Below are positions 8,645 to 18,417 of a DNA stretch of 64,000 nt, one piece after another. How positions within the stretch are numbered: position 1 is the stretch's first letter; each line of letters begins with the position of its first letter. Both the position numbers and the translations under genes were made by a program. The notes below the pieces were generated by a model that was not told the DNA's origin, did no database searches, and saw only the letters and a program-made list of their open reading frames with translations. Source of the stretch: Mycolicibacter kumamotonensis. Lineage in GTDB: Bacteria > Actinomycetota > Actinomycetes > Mycobacteriales > Mycobacteriaceae. The stretch covers positions 112,756 to 176,755 of the forward strand of contig NZ_MVHU01000006.1 in the NCBI RefSeq assembly GCF_002086285.1, in the 5' to 3' direction.

Positions 8645-9835
8645 GTGACGTCCATTCAACAGCGTGACGCGCAGTCGGTGCTTGCAGCCATCGACGACCT
8701 TCTTCCGCAGTTGCGCGAGCGCGCCCAGGAGACCGAGGACCTGCGCAAGATTCCCGACGCCAACATCAAGGCGCTCGAGGAGATCGGCTTCTTCAAGCTG
8801 TTGCAGCCCGAGCAGTGGGGCGGCATGCAATGCGACCCCGCGGTCTTCTACGAGGCGGTCCGCCGGATCGCCAGCGCGTGCGGGTCCACCGGGTGGGTGG
8901 CTTCGATCATCGGCGTGCACAACTGGCACCTGGCACTGTTCGACCAGCAGGCCCAGGTCGAGGTGTGGGGCGAGGACACCGACGTGCGAGTGTCGTCCTC
9001 CTACGCCCCGATGGGCGCCGGTGTGGTGACCGAGAACGCCGACGGCTACATCGTCAACGGCTCCTGGAACTGGTCGTCGGGCTGTGACCACGCCACCTGG
9101 GCGTTCCTGGGCGGTCCGGTGATCAAGGACGGCAAGCCGGTGGACTTCGGCAGCTTCCTGATTCCGCGCACCGAGTACACCATCGACGACGTCTGGCACG
9201 TGGTCGGCCTGCGCGGCACCGGCAGCAACACCGTCGTGGTCAAGGACGTCTTCGTCCCGCGGCACCGCTTCCTGTCCTACAAGGCGATGAACGACCAGAC
9301 CGCTGGTGGCTACGCCACCAACGCCGCGCCGGTCTACAAGATGCCGTGGGGCACCATGCACCCGACGACGATCTCGGCCCCGATCATGGGCATGGCCTAC
9401 GGCGCCTACGCGGCGCACGTCGAGCACCAGGGCAAGCGAGTCCGGGCGGCGTTCGCCGGGGAGAAGGCCAAGGACGACCCGTTCGCCAAGGTCCGGATCG
9501 CCGAGGCGGCCAGTGACATCGACGCCGGCTGGCGGCAGCTGATCGGCAACGTCGCCGACGAATACGCCCTGCTGGCGGCCGGTAAGGAGATCCCGTTCGA
9601 GCTGCGGGCCCGCGCGCGCCGCGACCAGGTGCGTGCCACCGGCCGGGCGATCGCCTCGATCGACCGGCTGTTCGAGGCGGCCGGCGCTACCGCGCTGTCC
9701 AACGACGCGCCGGTGCAGCGGTTCTGGCGTGACGCGCACGCGGGTCGGGTGCACGCGGCCAACGACCCGGAGCGGGCATACATGATCTTCGGTAACCACG
9801 AATTCGGGTTGCCGCCCGGCGACACAATGGTCTGA
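8645..9835 (+). CDS. hsaA: 3-HSA 4-hydroxylase, oxygenase subunit HsaA
   Basis: Flavin-dependent monooxygenase (acyl-CoA dehydrogenase fold) that ortho-hydroxylates the phenolic ring of 3-HSA to the catechol DHSA, using reduced flavin supplied by HsaB. The 396-residue sequence closely matches mycobacterial HsaA, including FFKLLQPEQWGGMQCDP and GSWNWSSGCDHATWAFLGG, and ends FGLPPGDTMV. The GTG start is supported by GGGAGG about 8 bp upstream. It is first in the hsaA-hsaC-hsaB operon. In M. tuberculosis hsaD follows directly; here hsaC begins 46 bp after the hsaA stop. Confidence 0.95.
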   Translation: MTSIQQRDAQSVLAAIDDLLPQLRERAQETEDLRKIPDANIKALEEIGFFKLLQPEQWGGMQCDPAVFYEAVRRIASACGSTGWVASIIGVHNWHLALFDQQAQVEVWGEDTDVRVSSSYAPMGAGVVTENADGYIVNGSWNWSSGCDHATWAFLGGPVIKDGKPVDFGSFLIPRTEYTIDDVWHVVGLRGTGSNTVVVKDVFVPRHRFLSYKAMNDQTAGGYATNAAPVYKMPWGTMHPTTISAPIMGMAYGAYAAHVEHQGKRVRAAFAGEKAKDDPFAKVRIAEAASDIDAGWRQLIGNVADEYALLAAGKEIPFELRARARRDQVRATGRAIASIDRLFEAAGATALSNDAPVQRFWRDAHAGRVHAANDPERAYMIFGNHEFGLPPGDTMV

Positions 9836-10783
<948 letters not shown>

Positions 10784-10790
10784 TAGGGCA

Positions 10791-11375
10791 GTGAGCTCCC
10801 AATCGGCAGCAGACGACCTGCCCATCGACCCGCGCGCGTTCCGCAACGTACTCGGCCAGTTCTGTACGGGGATCACGATCATCACCACCGTGCACGACGG
10901 TGCGCCGATCGGGTTCGCCTGCCAATCGTTCGCCGCGTTGTCGCTGGACCCACCGTTGGTGCTGTTCTGCCCGACCAAGATGTCGCGGTCCTGGCAGGCC
11001 ATCGAGGCCAGCGGAAAGTTCTGTGTCAACATCCTGGCCGAAGAGCAGAAGGACGTCTGTGCCCGCTTCGGCTCCCGCGAACCGGACAAGTTCGCCGGGG
11101 TGGACTGGGAGCCCTCTCCGCTGGGCTCGCCGGTCCTGGCCCGGTCGCTGGCCCACATCGACTGCACGGTGGCCTCGGTGCACGACGGCGGCGATCACTT
11201 CGTGGTGTTCGGGGCGGTCCAGTCCCTGTCCGATGTGCCCGAGGTGAAGCCGCGGCCGCTGTTGTTCTACCGCGGCGACTACACCGGCATCGAGCCGGAG
11301 AAGACCACACCCGCGCAATGGCGCGACGACCTGGAGGCGTTCCTCACCGCCACCACCGACGACACCTGGCTGTAG
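10791..11375 (+). CDS. hsaB: Flavin reductase HsaB
   Basis: NADH:FMN oxidoreductase that supplies reduced flavin to HsaA. It is a 194-residue flavin-reductase-like (split-barrel) protein with DPRAFRNVLGQFCTGITIITT at the N terminus and FACQSFAALSLDPPLVLFCP in the flavin-binding part. The GTG start follows the hsaC stop by 7 bp, so it is the last gene of the operon. In M. tuberculosis the nat gene follows hsaB; here the next gene is an unrelated convergent one. Confidence 0.93.
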   Translation: MSSQSAADDLPIDPRAFRNVLGQFCTGITIITTVHDGAPIGFACQSFAALSLDPPLVLFCPTKMSRSWQAIEASGKFCVNILAEEQKDVCARFGSREPDKFAGVDWEPSPLGSPVLARSLAHIDCTVASVHDGGDHFVVFGAVQSLSDVPEVKPRPLLFYRGDYTGIEPEKTTPAQWRDDLEAFLTATTDDTWL

Positions 11376-11385
11376 TCCTTCGTCA

Positions 11386-11406
11386 CGGCGGATGCGAAGA
11401 CCGCCG
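11386..11406. terminator. Possible hairpin terminator after hsaB
   Basis: CGGCGG (11386-11391) and CCGCCG (11401-11406) form a perfect 6-bp stem with a 9-base loop in the 33-bp gap between the convergent hsaB and the minus-strand gene ending at 11409. There is no U tract, as is common in mycobacteria. Confidence 0.35.
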
Positions 11407-11408
11407 AC

Positions 11409-12653
11409 TCAGTGCCAGATCTGCTGGTGCTCGGCGTGGGTGCGCAGATACGCCCCCGGGCCGTAGAACTCGTCGTAGAAGTCGGTGTCGAGGTGCTGGG
11501 CCTGCAAGTACATCAACACGTGCACGGTCGGAACGGTGCCGGGCAGCTTGCCGAACGTGTCGTAGATGTAGGACGCCTGCAGCGTGACCAGTTCGGCGAT
11601 GCCATCCGGTGGCAGCGACGAAGCCCGAACCCGGGGCGTCTGCGTCCACGGGCCGGCCGTCTCGGGGTGCGACGGGCCGCCGGGACCGAACTTGCGGGCC
11701 ACCAGCTTGGCCACGCCGTCGGCCACCGAGGCCACGTGCGGTGGGCTGAGCGTCTCGAAGTGGCCGGGCAGCCCGGTCGCGTTCGCCAACGGCCAGCGCG
11801 GGTCGGTGTCGGCGACGAAGCCGAACCCGTCCAGCACCGACAGCCGGTCCAACCCGTCGAAGATCCAGCCGCCCAGGCCCATCGCCTGCAAGCCCAGCGC
11901 CCCGTTGTGTGCGGCGATGGACAGCTCCGCGCTGGCCTCGGTCAGGGTGTACTGCTCGACGAACGACAGCGGGATCGGGTCATCGGCGTGCGCCAGCTGG
12001 GAAAACCCCTGCAGGCCCGGGAGGTCGCGGCCGTTGATGTCGTCGGTGATGCGGTAGCCGTTGGCCGCGAAGAACCACAGGTTCTCCATCAGGTGCTCGG
12101 CGAGGTCGGCCGCGGCGAAGGCCAGCAGGCTGCCCGGGTGATTGCCGATCCAGGTGTTGTGGCCCTCCATGTAGGGCTCCTCGCGGGGCAGCTCCAAGCG
12201 CGAATCCGACAGCTGCACATAGGAATCGGCGGTGTGGGTGATCCAATCCTCGATGGTGCCGAAATGCTGCGGTTGTTGATCCCGGGTGGGCAACAGGTAG
12301 CAGCCGGTGTCATCGGTGAAGAACACCTGGCTGGTGTGGAAGCCGGCCGCCGACGGCATCGTCCGGCCGGTGGCGCTGCCGGGGTAGTTGGGCAGCGCGG
12401 GGGCGTATCCGGGGTGGTGCGCGATGCCGTCGTGCCAGCCGGTGACCCCGGCCATTAGCGACAGCAGCAGCGCCCGCTCGACCTCGGAGAGCGGCTGCAC
12501 CGGCCGGCGGCTGGTATAGGCCAGGGCGCCGGCCGGGATGGCGCCGCCGACCGGGAAGCGCCGGGACCGGCGTCCGGTGATCGCGGCGAACAGGCCGAAG
12601 CCGGCCGCCTGCGCCAGCGCGGCCCGTTCGTGGTCGCTGATCGCCAGGCCCAT
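11409..12653 (-). CDS. Conserved protein of unknown function, 414 aa
   Basis: I do not recognise a named family. No signal peptide is obvious and there is no nucleotide-binding loop. The sequence is rich in aromatic residues and histidines (SQVFFTDDTGCYLLPTRD, YMEGHNTWIGNHPGS, ENLWFFAANGYRITDDING) and ends YLRTHAEHQQIWH. The middle part looks like a compact helical enzyme domain. Length and conservation style suggest a real enzyme. It is followed on the same strand by... in transcription order it comes after the hemophore-like gene, with only 7 bp between them, so the two are probably co-transcribed. It occupies the position of nat in the M. tuberculosis cluster. Confidence 0.75.
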   Translation of the reverse strand: MGLAISDHERAALAQAAGFGLFAAITGRRSRRFPVGGAIPAGALAYTSRRPVQPLSEVERALLLSLMAGVTGWHDGIAHHPGYAPALPNYPGSATGRTMPSAAGFHTSQVFFTDDTGCYLLPTRDQQPQHFGTIEDWITHTADSYVQLSDSRLELPREEPYMEGHNTWIGNHPGSLLAFAAADLAEHLMENLWFFAANGYRITDDINGRDLPGLQGFSQLAHADDPIPLSFVEQYTLTEASAELSIAAHNGALGLQAMGLGGWIFDGLDRLSVLDGFGFVADTDPRWPLANATGLPGHFETLSPPHVASVADGVAKLVARKFGPGGPSHPETAGPWTQTPRVRASSLPPDGIAELVTLQASYIYDTFGKLPGTVPTVHVLMYLQAQHLDTDFYDEFYGPGAYLRTHAEHQQIWH

Positions 12654-12660
12654 CGCGGAC

Positions 12661-13065
12661 CTACTTGCTGACGGTCTCCAGCAGGGTGGCCAGCTGGGTC
12701 GGGGAGACCGTGATCCCGCACTGGTTCTTCAGGTCGGTGAGCGGCTGGGCAATGTTCTGCAGCGTCGACAGCTGGTCGAGGTGGCCGACGAAGTAACCCT
12801 GCACCGAGGACCTGGCCTGGTCCGGGGGCATGGTGGCCGCGGAGGTCAGGACGTCGTTGGCCTCCGGGTGGTCGTTGAGGAATCCACCGGCCTGGTTCAG
12901 CACTCCGCTGGCGGTGTTGGCCAGCCCGGCGGCCGTGCAGGGTGCCGGTGCGGCATCGGCCGGTGCGGTGGTCCCCGATGCGGAGGCGGCCACCGCACCG
13001 ATGATGCCGACGGCCGCCGCGGCGAGAACCAGGCGGTTCAGCGAGCCTCGCGTGGTTGTGCGCAT
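12661..13065 (-). CDS. Hemophore-related secreted protein
   Basis: A 134-residue exported protein. The signal peptide spans about residues 1-37 (basic N terminus, LVLAAAAVGIIGAVAASASG core, cleavage near ADAAPA). The mature part has two cysteines (APCTAAG and KNQCGIT) and is all-helical with the motif LNQAGGFLNDHPEANDVLT, resembling the mycobacterial hemophore/heme-binding family (Rv0203-like). The ATG at 13065 is chosen because it begins the signal peptide and AAGGGA lies just upstream; a longer in-frame start adds only non-homologous residues. A heme or small hydrophobic ligand role is known for relatives and not shown here. Confidence 0.75.
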   Translation of the reverse strand: MRTTTRGSLNRLVLAAAAVGIIGAVAASASGTTAPADAAPAPCTAAGLANTASGVLNQAGGFLNDHPEANDVLTSAATMPPDQARSSVQGYFVGHLDQLSTLQNIAQPLTDLKNQCGITVSPTQLATLLETVSK

Positions 13066-13109
13066 TGCTGTGGTCCCTTCGATCAGGTAAGTCGAGATTG
13101 TGAGTAAAC

Positions 13110-14276
13110 CTACCGGAGCGGCAGCCACCCGCGGATTCGGTGCAAGGCTTCGGAGATGTCGGCGGTCGGGCCGGCGAACGACAACCGGATGAAAGTGTTG
13201 CCGCGCTCGGTGTCGAAGTCGACGCCCGGCGCCACGGCGACACCGGTGTCGGCCAGCAATCGGGCGCAGAAGGCCAGGGAGTCGTCGGTGTATTCCGCCA
13301 GGTCGGCGTAGACGTAGAAGGCTCCGTCGGTCGGTGCCAACCGGTCGATGCCCATCCCGCGCAGCCCGTCGAGCAGCAACTCCCGGTTGGCCGCGTAGTG
13401 GCGCAGGTGGCCGTCGGCCTCGGCGATCGCCGTAGGCGTGAATGCGGCGACCGCCGCGTACTGGGCCAGCACCGGCGGGCAGATGGTGAAGTTGCCGGTC
13501 AGGCAGTCCACCGCGCGCCGCAGCGCCGGTGGCACCAGCAGCCAGCCCAGCCGCCAGCCGGTCATCGCGAAGTACTTCGAGAAGCTGTTGGCCACCACCG
13601 CGTTGCGGGAGGTCTGCCAGGCGCAGCTGGTCGGCGGGGCACCGTCATAGACCAGGCCGTGGTAGACCTCGTCGCTGATCAGCCGCACGCCCGTCTCGTC
13701 GCACCACTGCGCGATGGCGGCCAGTTCCGCCGGCTCCAGGACGGTGCCGGTCGGGTTGGCCGGGCTGGCGACGATCACCCCGGCCAGCGGCCCGGGAATC
13801 TCGGCCAGCGCCGCCGCGGTGGGCTGGAAGCGGGTTTCCGGCCCGCACGGGATCTCGATCACCTCGCAGCCCAGTGCGGACAGGATGTTGCGGTAGCACG
13901 GGTAGCCCGGGCTGGCGATCGCCACCCGGTCGCCGACGTCGAAGCAGGCCAGGAATGCCAGCAGGAAGCCGCCCGACGAACCGGTGGTCACCACCACGTC
14001 GTCGGGGTCGACGGCCAACCCGTACCGATCCGCGTACGAGCCGGCGATCACCGAACGCAACTCCGGGATCCCCAGCGCGACGGTGTAGCCGAGCTGGTTG
14101 GACTGCAGGGCCGCTGCGGCCGCCGCGCGCACCGGCTCGGGCGCACCCACGCTGGGCTGCCCGGCGGACAGGTTGACCAGGTCGCCGTGGCTGCGCTGGC
14201 GCTGCGCGGCGGCCAGCCAGACATCCATGACGTGAAACGGTGGAATTCCGGCGCGCAGCGCGACGCGATCGGTCAT
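13110..14276 (-). CDS. aspB: PLP-dependent aminotransferase, AspB-like
   Basis: Fold-type I class I/II aminotransferase of 388 residues. The PLP-lysine motif NSFSKYFAMTGWRLGW is visible with K in SFSK (about residue 231); ASPANPTGTV and ISDEVYHGLVY are also conserved, and RLSFAGP carries the C-terminal substrate-binding Arg. It corresponds to Rv3565, the last gene of the fadD3-fadE31-32-33 operon in M. tuberculosis. Here it is separated from fadE33 by an inserted choloylglycine-hydrolase-like gene. Its role in steroid breakdown is unknown even in well-studied species; KstR2 control is inferred from position. Confidence 0.88.
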   Translation of the reverse strand: MTDRVALRAGIPPFHVMDVWLAAAQRQRSHGDLVNLSAGQPSVGAPEPVRAAAAAALQSNQLGYTVALGIPELRSVIAGSYADRYGLAVDPDDVVVTTGSSGGFLLAFLACFDVGDRVAIASPGYPCYRNILSALGCEVIEIPCGPETRFQPTAAALAEIPGPLAGVIVASPANPTGTVLEPAELAAIAQWCDETGVRLISDEVYHGLVYDGAPPTSCAWQTSRNAVVANSFSKYFAMTGWRLGWLLVPPALRRAVDCLTGNFTICPPVLAQYAAVAAFTPTAIAEADGHLRHYAANRELLLDGLRGMGIDRLAPTDGAFYVYADLAEYTDDSLAFCARLLADTGVAVAPGVDFDTERGNTFIRLSFAGPTADISEALHRIRGWLPLR

Positions 14277-14348
14277 GGGCTCTCCTCGGTCATGATGCGT
14301 GACAGGAAGCGGGCGGATTATCGGTGGGCTGCGCGTGCTGGCCTGTGT

Positions 14349-15335
14349 TCACGGGCTTATGCCGAGGAAGGTGAAGGGTTCGGCGACCTCGAAGTGGGCC
14401 GATGTCTCTCCGGCGTAGGTGTTGGAGTCGTTGTCGCCGAGGGGGAGCCGGCGCGTCGGGGCGCCTTCGCTGAAGTCGATCTTCTGCAGGTCCACCCAGA
14501 ACACATTGGGGGTCAGCGCAGACTCGAAACAGTACAGCTTGCGGGTGTGGTGGGCGACGGTGCGCCAGCGAGTGGACGAGATGTTCGGTTCGTCGGGTGT
14601 GGAGATGCCGAATGGGACCGACACGTTGCGCACCACGCTGAGTACCGAGGCGAGCGCGATCTTCAGGTCGTCGGATTTCGGTATCGCGTTGACGTAGAAC
14701 GACGCCCGCGCGAATCGGTCCGCGGCGCGGTTGGTTCCCGGCAGCATGACGGTGCCGCCGAGCTGTTCCCAGTAGGCGTTCACCGCGAGCTGCTGGTCGA
14801 AAATCGGCGAGTTCGTCATCACCTGGTACTGGCGTCCGTGGTGGATGACCTGTTGGCCGCCAACGTATTCCACGATCGCACTGTCGCCTTCGGCATCCGA
14901 CATCGACAGATGCAGGGTGGCCAGGCGGTCCTCGCCCGGCACCCCGTCGGTGACGACGGCGAAGGGTTCGGCGCTCAGGGCGGCGACGGCTTCAGCCACG
15001 GTGGCGAAGTTGTCGAGCACGTATTGGGCCCAGGCGGCTACCGATAGCCCCGGCCGGGAACCGTCGTAGCGGGGATACTCGGATTCGGCCAGCCACAACA
15101 AGTTGGCCGAGAGACCGGCCTCGTTCAAGCCGTCGGTGGAGCACACGTTGTAGCCGCTGGCCACCACGCTGCCGTAGCGCGAGGTCCACTCGACCGAGTT
15201 CGCACCCGCCTGGCCACTGCGCTGCATCCCGCGGGGAAACGCCCACAGATCGGTTGCCAGATCCAACTTCCAGTCCATAGACCGCCCGGTGATGATGTTG
15301 CCGTTCGGCCCCAGGTAAACCAATCGGGTGCACAT
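14349..15335 (-). CDS. Linear amide C-N hydrolase (choloylglycine hydrolase / penicillin acylase family)
   Basis: Ntn-hydrolase of 328 residues. The expected catalytic residues fall at family positions: nucleophile C2 (MCTRLVYLG), R18 and D21 (TGRSMDW), N175 (QVMTNSP), and an Arg in ADRFARASF near residue 210. There is no signal peptide, so Cys2 would be exposed by Met removal. The family includes bile-salt hydrolases, penicillin V acylases and N-acyl-homoserine-lactone acylases; sequence alone does not decide among these. It lies 20 bp after fadE33 on the same strand, inside what is otherwise the KstR2-controlled fadD3 operon, which makes a conjugated-steroid or acyl-amide substrate worth considering. 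Confidence 0.88.
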   Translation of the reverse strand: MCTRLVYLGPNGNIITGRSMDWKLDLATDLWAFPRGMQRSGQAGANSVEWTSRYGSVVASGYNVCSTDGLNEAGLSANLLWLAESEYPRYDGSRPGLSVAAWAQYVLDNFATVAEAVAALSAEPFAVVTDGVPGEDRLATLHLSMSDAEGDSAIVEYVGGQQVIHHGRQYQVMTNSPIFDQQLAVNAYWEQLGGTVMLPGTNRAADRFARASFYVNAIPKSDDLKIALASVLSVVRNVSVPFGISTPDEPNISSTRWRTVAHHTRKLYCFESALTPNVFWVDLQKIDFSEGAPTRRLPLGDNDSNTYAGETSAHFEVAEPFTFLGISP

Positions 15336-15355
15336 ACGTCTACCGTACGGGACCT

Positions 15356-16306
15356 TCAGAGCACCTCGGCGTGTAACCGGCGTAGGTGCTCGGCGGGCTG
15401 ACCAAGCAGCTGCGAACTGCCGTGCGCCCGTTTGAAATACAGCTGGATGTCGCTTTCCCAGGTGATTGCGATGCCGCCGTGCAGCTGAACCGCCTCGGCG
15501 GCAACTTTGGAGAATGCCTCGCTGGCAACGACTCTGGCGAGAGCGGTGGAGGTCGGCGACGGCTCGGCGAGAGCGTCGTCGACGACGGCGCGGGCCGCCG
15601 AGACCGCCACGTACAGGTCGGCCATCCGGTGCTTGAGTGCCTGGAAGCTGCCGATCGGCCGGCCGAACTGCACCCGATCCTTGGTGTACTGCACGGTCAG
15701 GTCCAGGCAGCGGGTGGCCGCGGCGATCTGCTCGGCGGCCAACAGGATCGCCGCGTAGTCGCCGATGCCGGGGTCGGCTCCGATCGGCGTGGTGCCCTCG
15801 GCGGTGATGCGGCCCAGCCTCCGGGTGGGATCCATGGTGGCCACCGGCTCGGCGCTGAAGGTGGTCCAGCGGGTGAGCTCGTTGCCGTCGGTGCCAATCA
15901 CGATGTCGGCGATATCCCCGTTGACCGCGTAGTCGGCGTCGAAGACGACCGCCCCGATCGCACCGCCCTCGGCCAACTGCTCCAAAGCCTGCGCATCGGG
16001 TTGCTCAGCGGCCAGCAGTGCCAGCTCGGCCAGCACGGTACCCAACAGCGGCGTGGGCACCAGCGCCTTGCCGAGCTCCTCGAGAACCACTGCGGCATCG
16101 GCTAACTGGCCACCGGCACCGCCGAGCTCCTCGGGCACCACCAGGGCGGCGGCACCGACCTGCTCGCACAGCAGCTGCCACAGCGTCTCGTCATAGCCGC
16201 GCTCGGACTCCATCGCGGCGCGGACGGCTTCGGGGGTGGCGTGCTTGTCGACCAGCGCGGCGACGGTCTGGCGCAGCAAGTCGCGTTCTTCGTTGTGGGC
16301 AGCCAT
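15356..16306 (-). CDS. fadE33: Acyl-CoA dehydrogenase subunit FadE33
   Basis: Short acyl-CoA dehydrogenase-like chain (316 aa versus about 318 for Rv3564). Steroid ACADs of this size act as one half of an alpha2beta2 heterotetramer. Recognisable motifs are VVPEELGGAGGQLADAAVVLEELG and YTKDRVQFGRPIGSFQALKHRMADLY, and a C-terminal QLHGGIAITWESDIQLYFKRAH. It abuts fadE32 with no gap. The proposed role is dehydrogenation of late C/D-ring intermediates after IpdAB opens ring C. The partner is probably FadE32 or FadE31. Confidence 0.88.
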   Translation of the reverse strand: MAAHNEERDLLRQTVAALVDKHATPEAVRAAMESERGYDETLWQLLCEQVGAAALVVPEELGGAGGQLADAAVVLEELGKALVPTPLLGTVLAELALLAAEQPDAQALEQLAEGGAIGAVVFDADYAVNGDIADIVIGTDGNELTRWTTFSAEPVATMDPTRRLGRITAEGTTPIGADPGIGDYAAILLAAEQIAAATRCLDLTVQYTKDRVQFGRPIGSFQALKHRMADLYVAVSAARAVVDDALAEPSPTSTALARVVASEAFSKVAAEAVQLHGGIAITWESDIQLYFKRAHGSSQLLGQPAEHLRRLHAEVL

Positions 16307-17287
16307 CTAGATCGCCTCCAGCACTCGCCGCCGATGGGCGGTCGCATCACCCCAGGCCGGGCGCAGGGCCTGCACCCGCAGCAACCACAGCGACAGGTCG
16401 CATTCACTGGTGAAGCCGATCGCACCGTGGGTCTGCAGCGCCGAGTGCGCGGCCAGCAGGGCGGCGTCGGACGCGGCCACCTTGGCGGCGCTGACGTCGC
16501 GGGCGGTGTCGGCAGAAAGTGGTCCGGCCGCGGAATCAGACAGCGATATCGCCGCCCCGTACACCAGCGGGCGGGCCAGCTCCAAAGCGATGTGCACGTC
16601 GGCCAGCTTGTGCTTGATCGCCTGGTAGCCGCCGATCACCCGGCCGAACTGGGTGCGCTGCTTGGCGTAGTCGACGGCCGTGTTGAGCATGGCCTGCCCG
16701 GCGCCGATCAGCTGCGCGGCGGTGGCCAGTGCCCCGACCTCGTAGGCGCGCGCGGTGTCGGCGTCCCAGGACTGGCCGGTTGCGGTGACGTCGAAGGCGC
16801 CGCGGCTGGGGTCCACCGAGGCGTGGCGGGTGCCGGCCTGTGCGGCGGCGGCCTTGCCGTTCTCGGCCAGCAGGACGAGGTCGGCGACCTCGGCGTCCAG
16901 GGCGCGCGGGGTGTGCGGCGGAAGGGCCGCGGTGGCGATCAGTTCGCCGGCAGCGAGCGCGGCCAGCCGTTCACCGGCATCCGGTGCGCCGGAAAGCAGC
17001 ACCGGTGCCACCGCAATGGATTCCACCACCGGCCCCGGCACACACCAGCGGCCCAGCGCCTCGATGGCCAGCACCAGATCCACCGGGTGGGCGCCGATGC
17101 CGTCGAACTCCTCCGGCACGGCCAGTGCGGTGACTCCGAGCTCGGCGAGCCGGCCCCACACCTGCCGGCCCGGCTCGGGGTTGCCGTGCGCCCAGGTGCG
17201 CACCGCGGCAGGCACGTCGGCGGCGCCGAGGGCGGCGTCGATGCTGGCCGCGAAGTCGCGCTGGTCTTGGTCTAGATCGAATTTCAC
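16307..17287 (-). CDS. fadE32: Acyl-CoA dehydrogenase subunit FadE32
   Basis: A 326-residue half-size ACAD chain matching Rv3563. The N terminus MKFDLDQDQRDFAASIDAAL, the central FAD-binding YAKQRTQFGRVIGGYQAIKHKLADV and a C-terminal QTHGAIGFTSECDLSLWLLR are visible. It overlaps fadE31 by 4 bp (ATGA) and touches fadE33, consistent with co-translation of complex partners. It acts in the C/D-ring branch under KstR2. Confidence 0.88.
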   Translation of the reverse strand: MKFDLDQDQRDFAASIDAALGAADVPAAVRTWAHGNPEPGRQVWGRLAELGVTALAVPEEFDGIGAHPVDLVLAIEALGRWCVPGPVVESIAVAPVLLSGAPDAGERLAALAAGELIATAALPPHTPRALDAEVADLVLLAENGKAAAAQAGTRHASVDPSRGAFDVTATGQSWDADTARAYEVGALATAAQLIGAGQAMLNTAVDYAKQRTQFGRVIGGYQAIKHKLADVHIALELARPLVYGAAISLSDSAAGPLSADTARDVSAAKVAASDAALLAAHSALQTHGAIGFTSECDLSLWLLRVQALRPAWGDATAHRRRVLEAI

Positions 17288-18417
17288 TTCTTCTCCCGGG
17301 GCAGGCCCAGCAGCCGCTCGGCGATGATATTGCGCTGAATCTCGTTGGTGCCGGCGTAGATCGGGCCGCCGAGCGCGAACAGATAGCCGTGGGTCCAGGC
17401 GTCGGCCAGCTCGCCGTCGGCGCCGCGGATATCCAGGCCGGTCTGGTGCAGCGCGACGTCCAGCTCAGACCAGAACACCTTGGTCACCGAGGACTCCGCG
17501 CCCAACTCACCGCCGGCGGCCAGCCGGGTCACGGTGCCGAAGGTCTGCAGTCGGTAGGCCTGCGCCTTGATCCAGGCATCGGCGACCCGGTCGGTGAACG
17601 CCGGGTCGCTGCCGTGCTCCTTCCACAGCGTCACCAGCTTCTCGGCGCCCACCAAAAACCGGGCCGGGCTGCGCAGACTCATGCCGCGCTCGTTGCTCGA
17701 CGTGCTCATCGCGGCGCGCCAGCCCTCGTTCGGCACACCGATCACGTCGTTGTCCGGAACGAACACGTCGTCGAGGAAGATCTCACCGAAACCGGTCTCG
17801 CCGCCGAGCTGCTCGATGGGCCGCACCGTGACCCCGTCGGCCTTGAGGTCGAACATGAAGTAGGTCAGCCCGTGGTGGCGCTGGGCTTCCGGGTCGGAGC
17901 GGAACAATCCGAAACCCCGCTCGCCGAACGGGGCCCGCGAGCTCCAGATCTTCTGCCCGTTGAGTTTCCAGCCGCCCTCGACCTTGGTCGCGGTCGAGCG
18001 CAGCGATGCCAGGTCACTGCCGGACTCCGGCTCCGACCAGGCCTGCGCCCAGATCTCCTCGCCGCTAGCCATCTTCGGCAGCACCCGGCCCAGCTGTTCT
18101 TCGGTGCCGTGCGCGAACAGCGTCGGCGCCAGCATGGAGGTGCCGTTGGCGCTGGCCCGGCCCGGTGCGCCGGCGCGGAAGTACTCCTCCTCGTAGACCA
18201 CCCACTGCAGCAGGCTGGCATCCCGTCCGCCGTACTTCTTGGGCCAGGCGATCACCGACAGGCCGGCGTCGTAGAGCACCTTGTCCCAGCGGCGGTGCTG
18301 CTCGAAACCCTCGGCGGTGTCGTAGGACAGGACAGGGAACTTGTCCTTGTTCGCCGCCAGGAAGTCGCGGACCTCCAGGCGGAACTCCTCGACCTCGGCA
18401 TCTAAGTTCAGGTCCAT
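17284..18417 (-). CDS. fadE31: Acyl-CoA dehydrogenase FadE31
   Basis: Full-length ACAD chain of 377 residues matching Rv3562. Motifs include WPKKYGGRDASLLQWVVYEEEY, WAQAWSEPESGSDLASLRSTA (acyl-CoA and FAD binding) and the C-terminal IYAGTNEIQRNIIAERLLGLPR. It starts on the base after the fadD3 stop, so translation is coupled. It oxidises CoA esters in breakdown of the C/D-ring propanoate; the exact substrate cannot be read from sequence. Confidence 0.9.
   Translation of the reverse strand: MDLNLDAEVEEFRLEVRDFLAANKDKFPVLSYDTAEGFEQHRRWDKVLYDAGLSVIAWPKKYGGRDASLLQWVVYEEEYFRAGAPGRASANGTSMLAPTLFAHGTEEQLGRVLPKMASGEEIWAQAWSEPESGSDLASLRSTATKVEGGWKLNGQKIWSSRAPFGERGFGLFRSDPEAQRHHGLTYFMFDLKADGVTVRPIEQLGGETGFGEIFLDDVFVPDNDVIGVPNEGWRAAMSTSSNERGMSLRSPARFLVGAEKLVTLWKEHGSDPAFTDRVADAWIKAQAYRLQTFGTVTRLAAGGELGAESSVTKVFWSELDVALHQTGLDIRGADGELADAWTHGYLFALGGPIYAGTNEIQRNIIAERLLGLPREKK

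Noticed and set aside
13140..15047. A 635-codon open frame on the plus strand opposite aspB and the choloylglycine-hydrolase-like gene
   Set aside because: It spans two well-supported minus-strand genes and their gap and has typical shadow composition.
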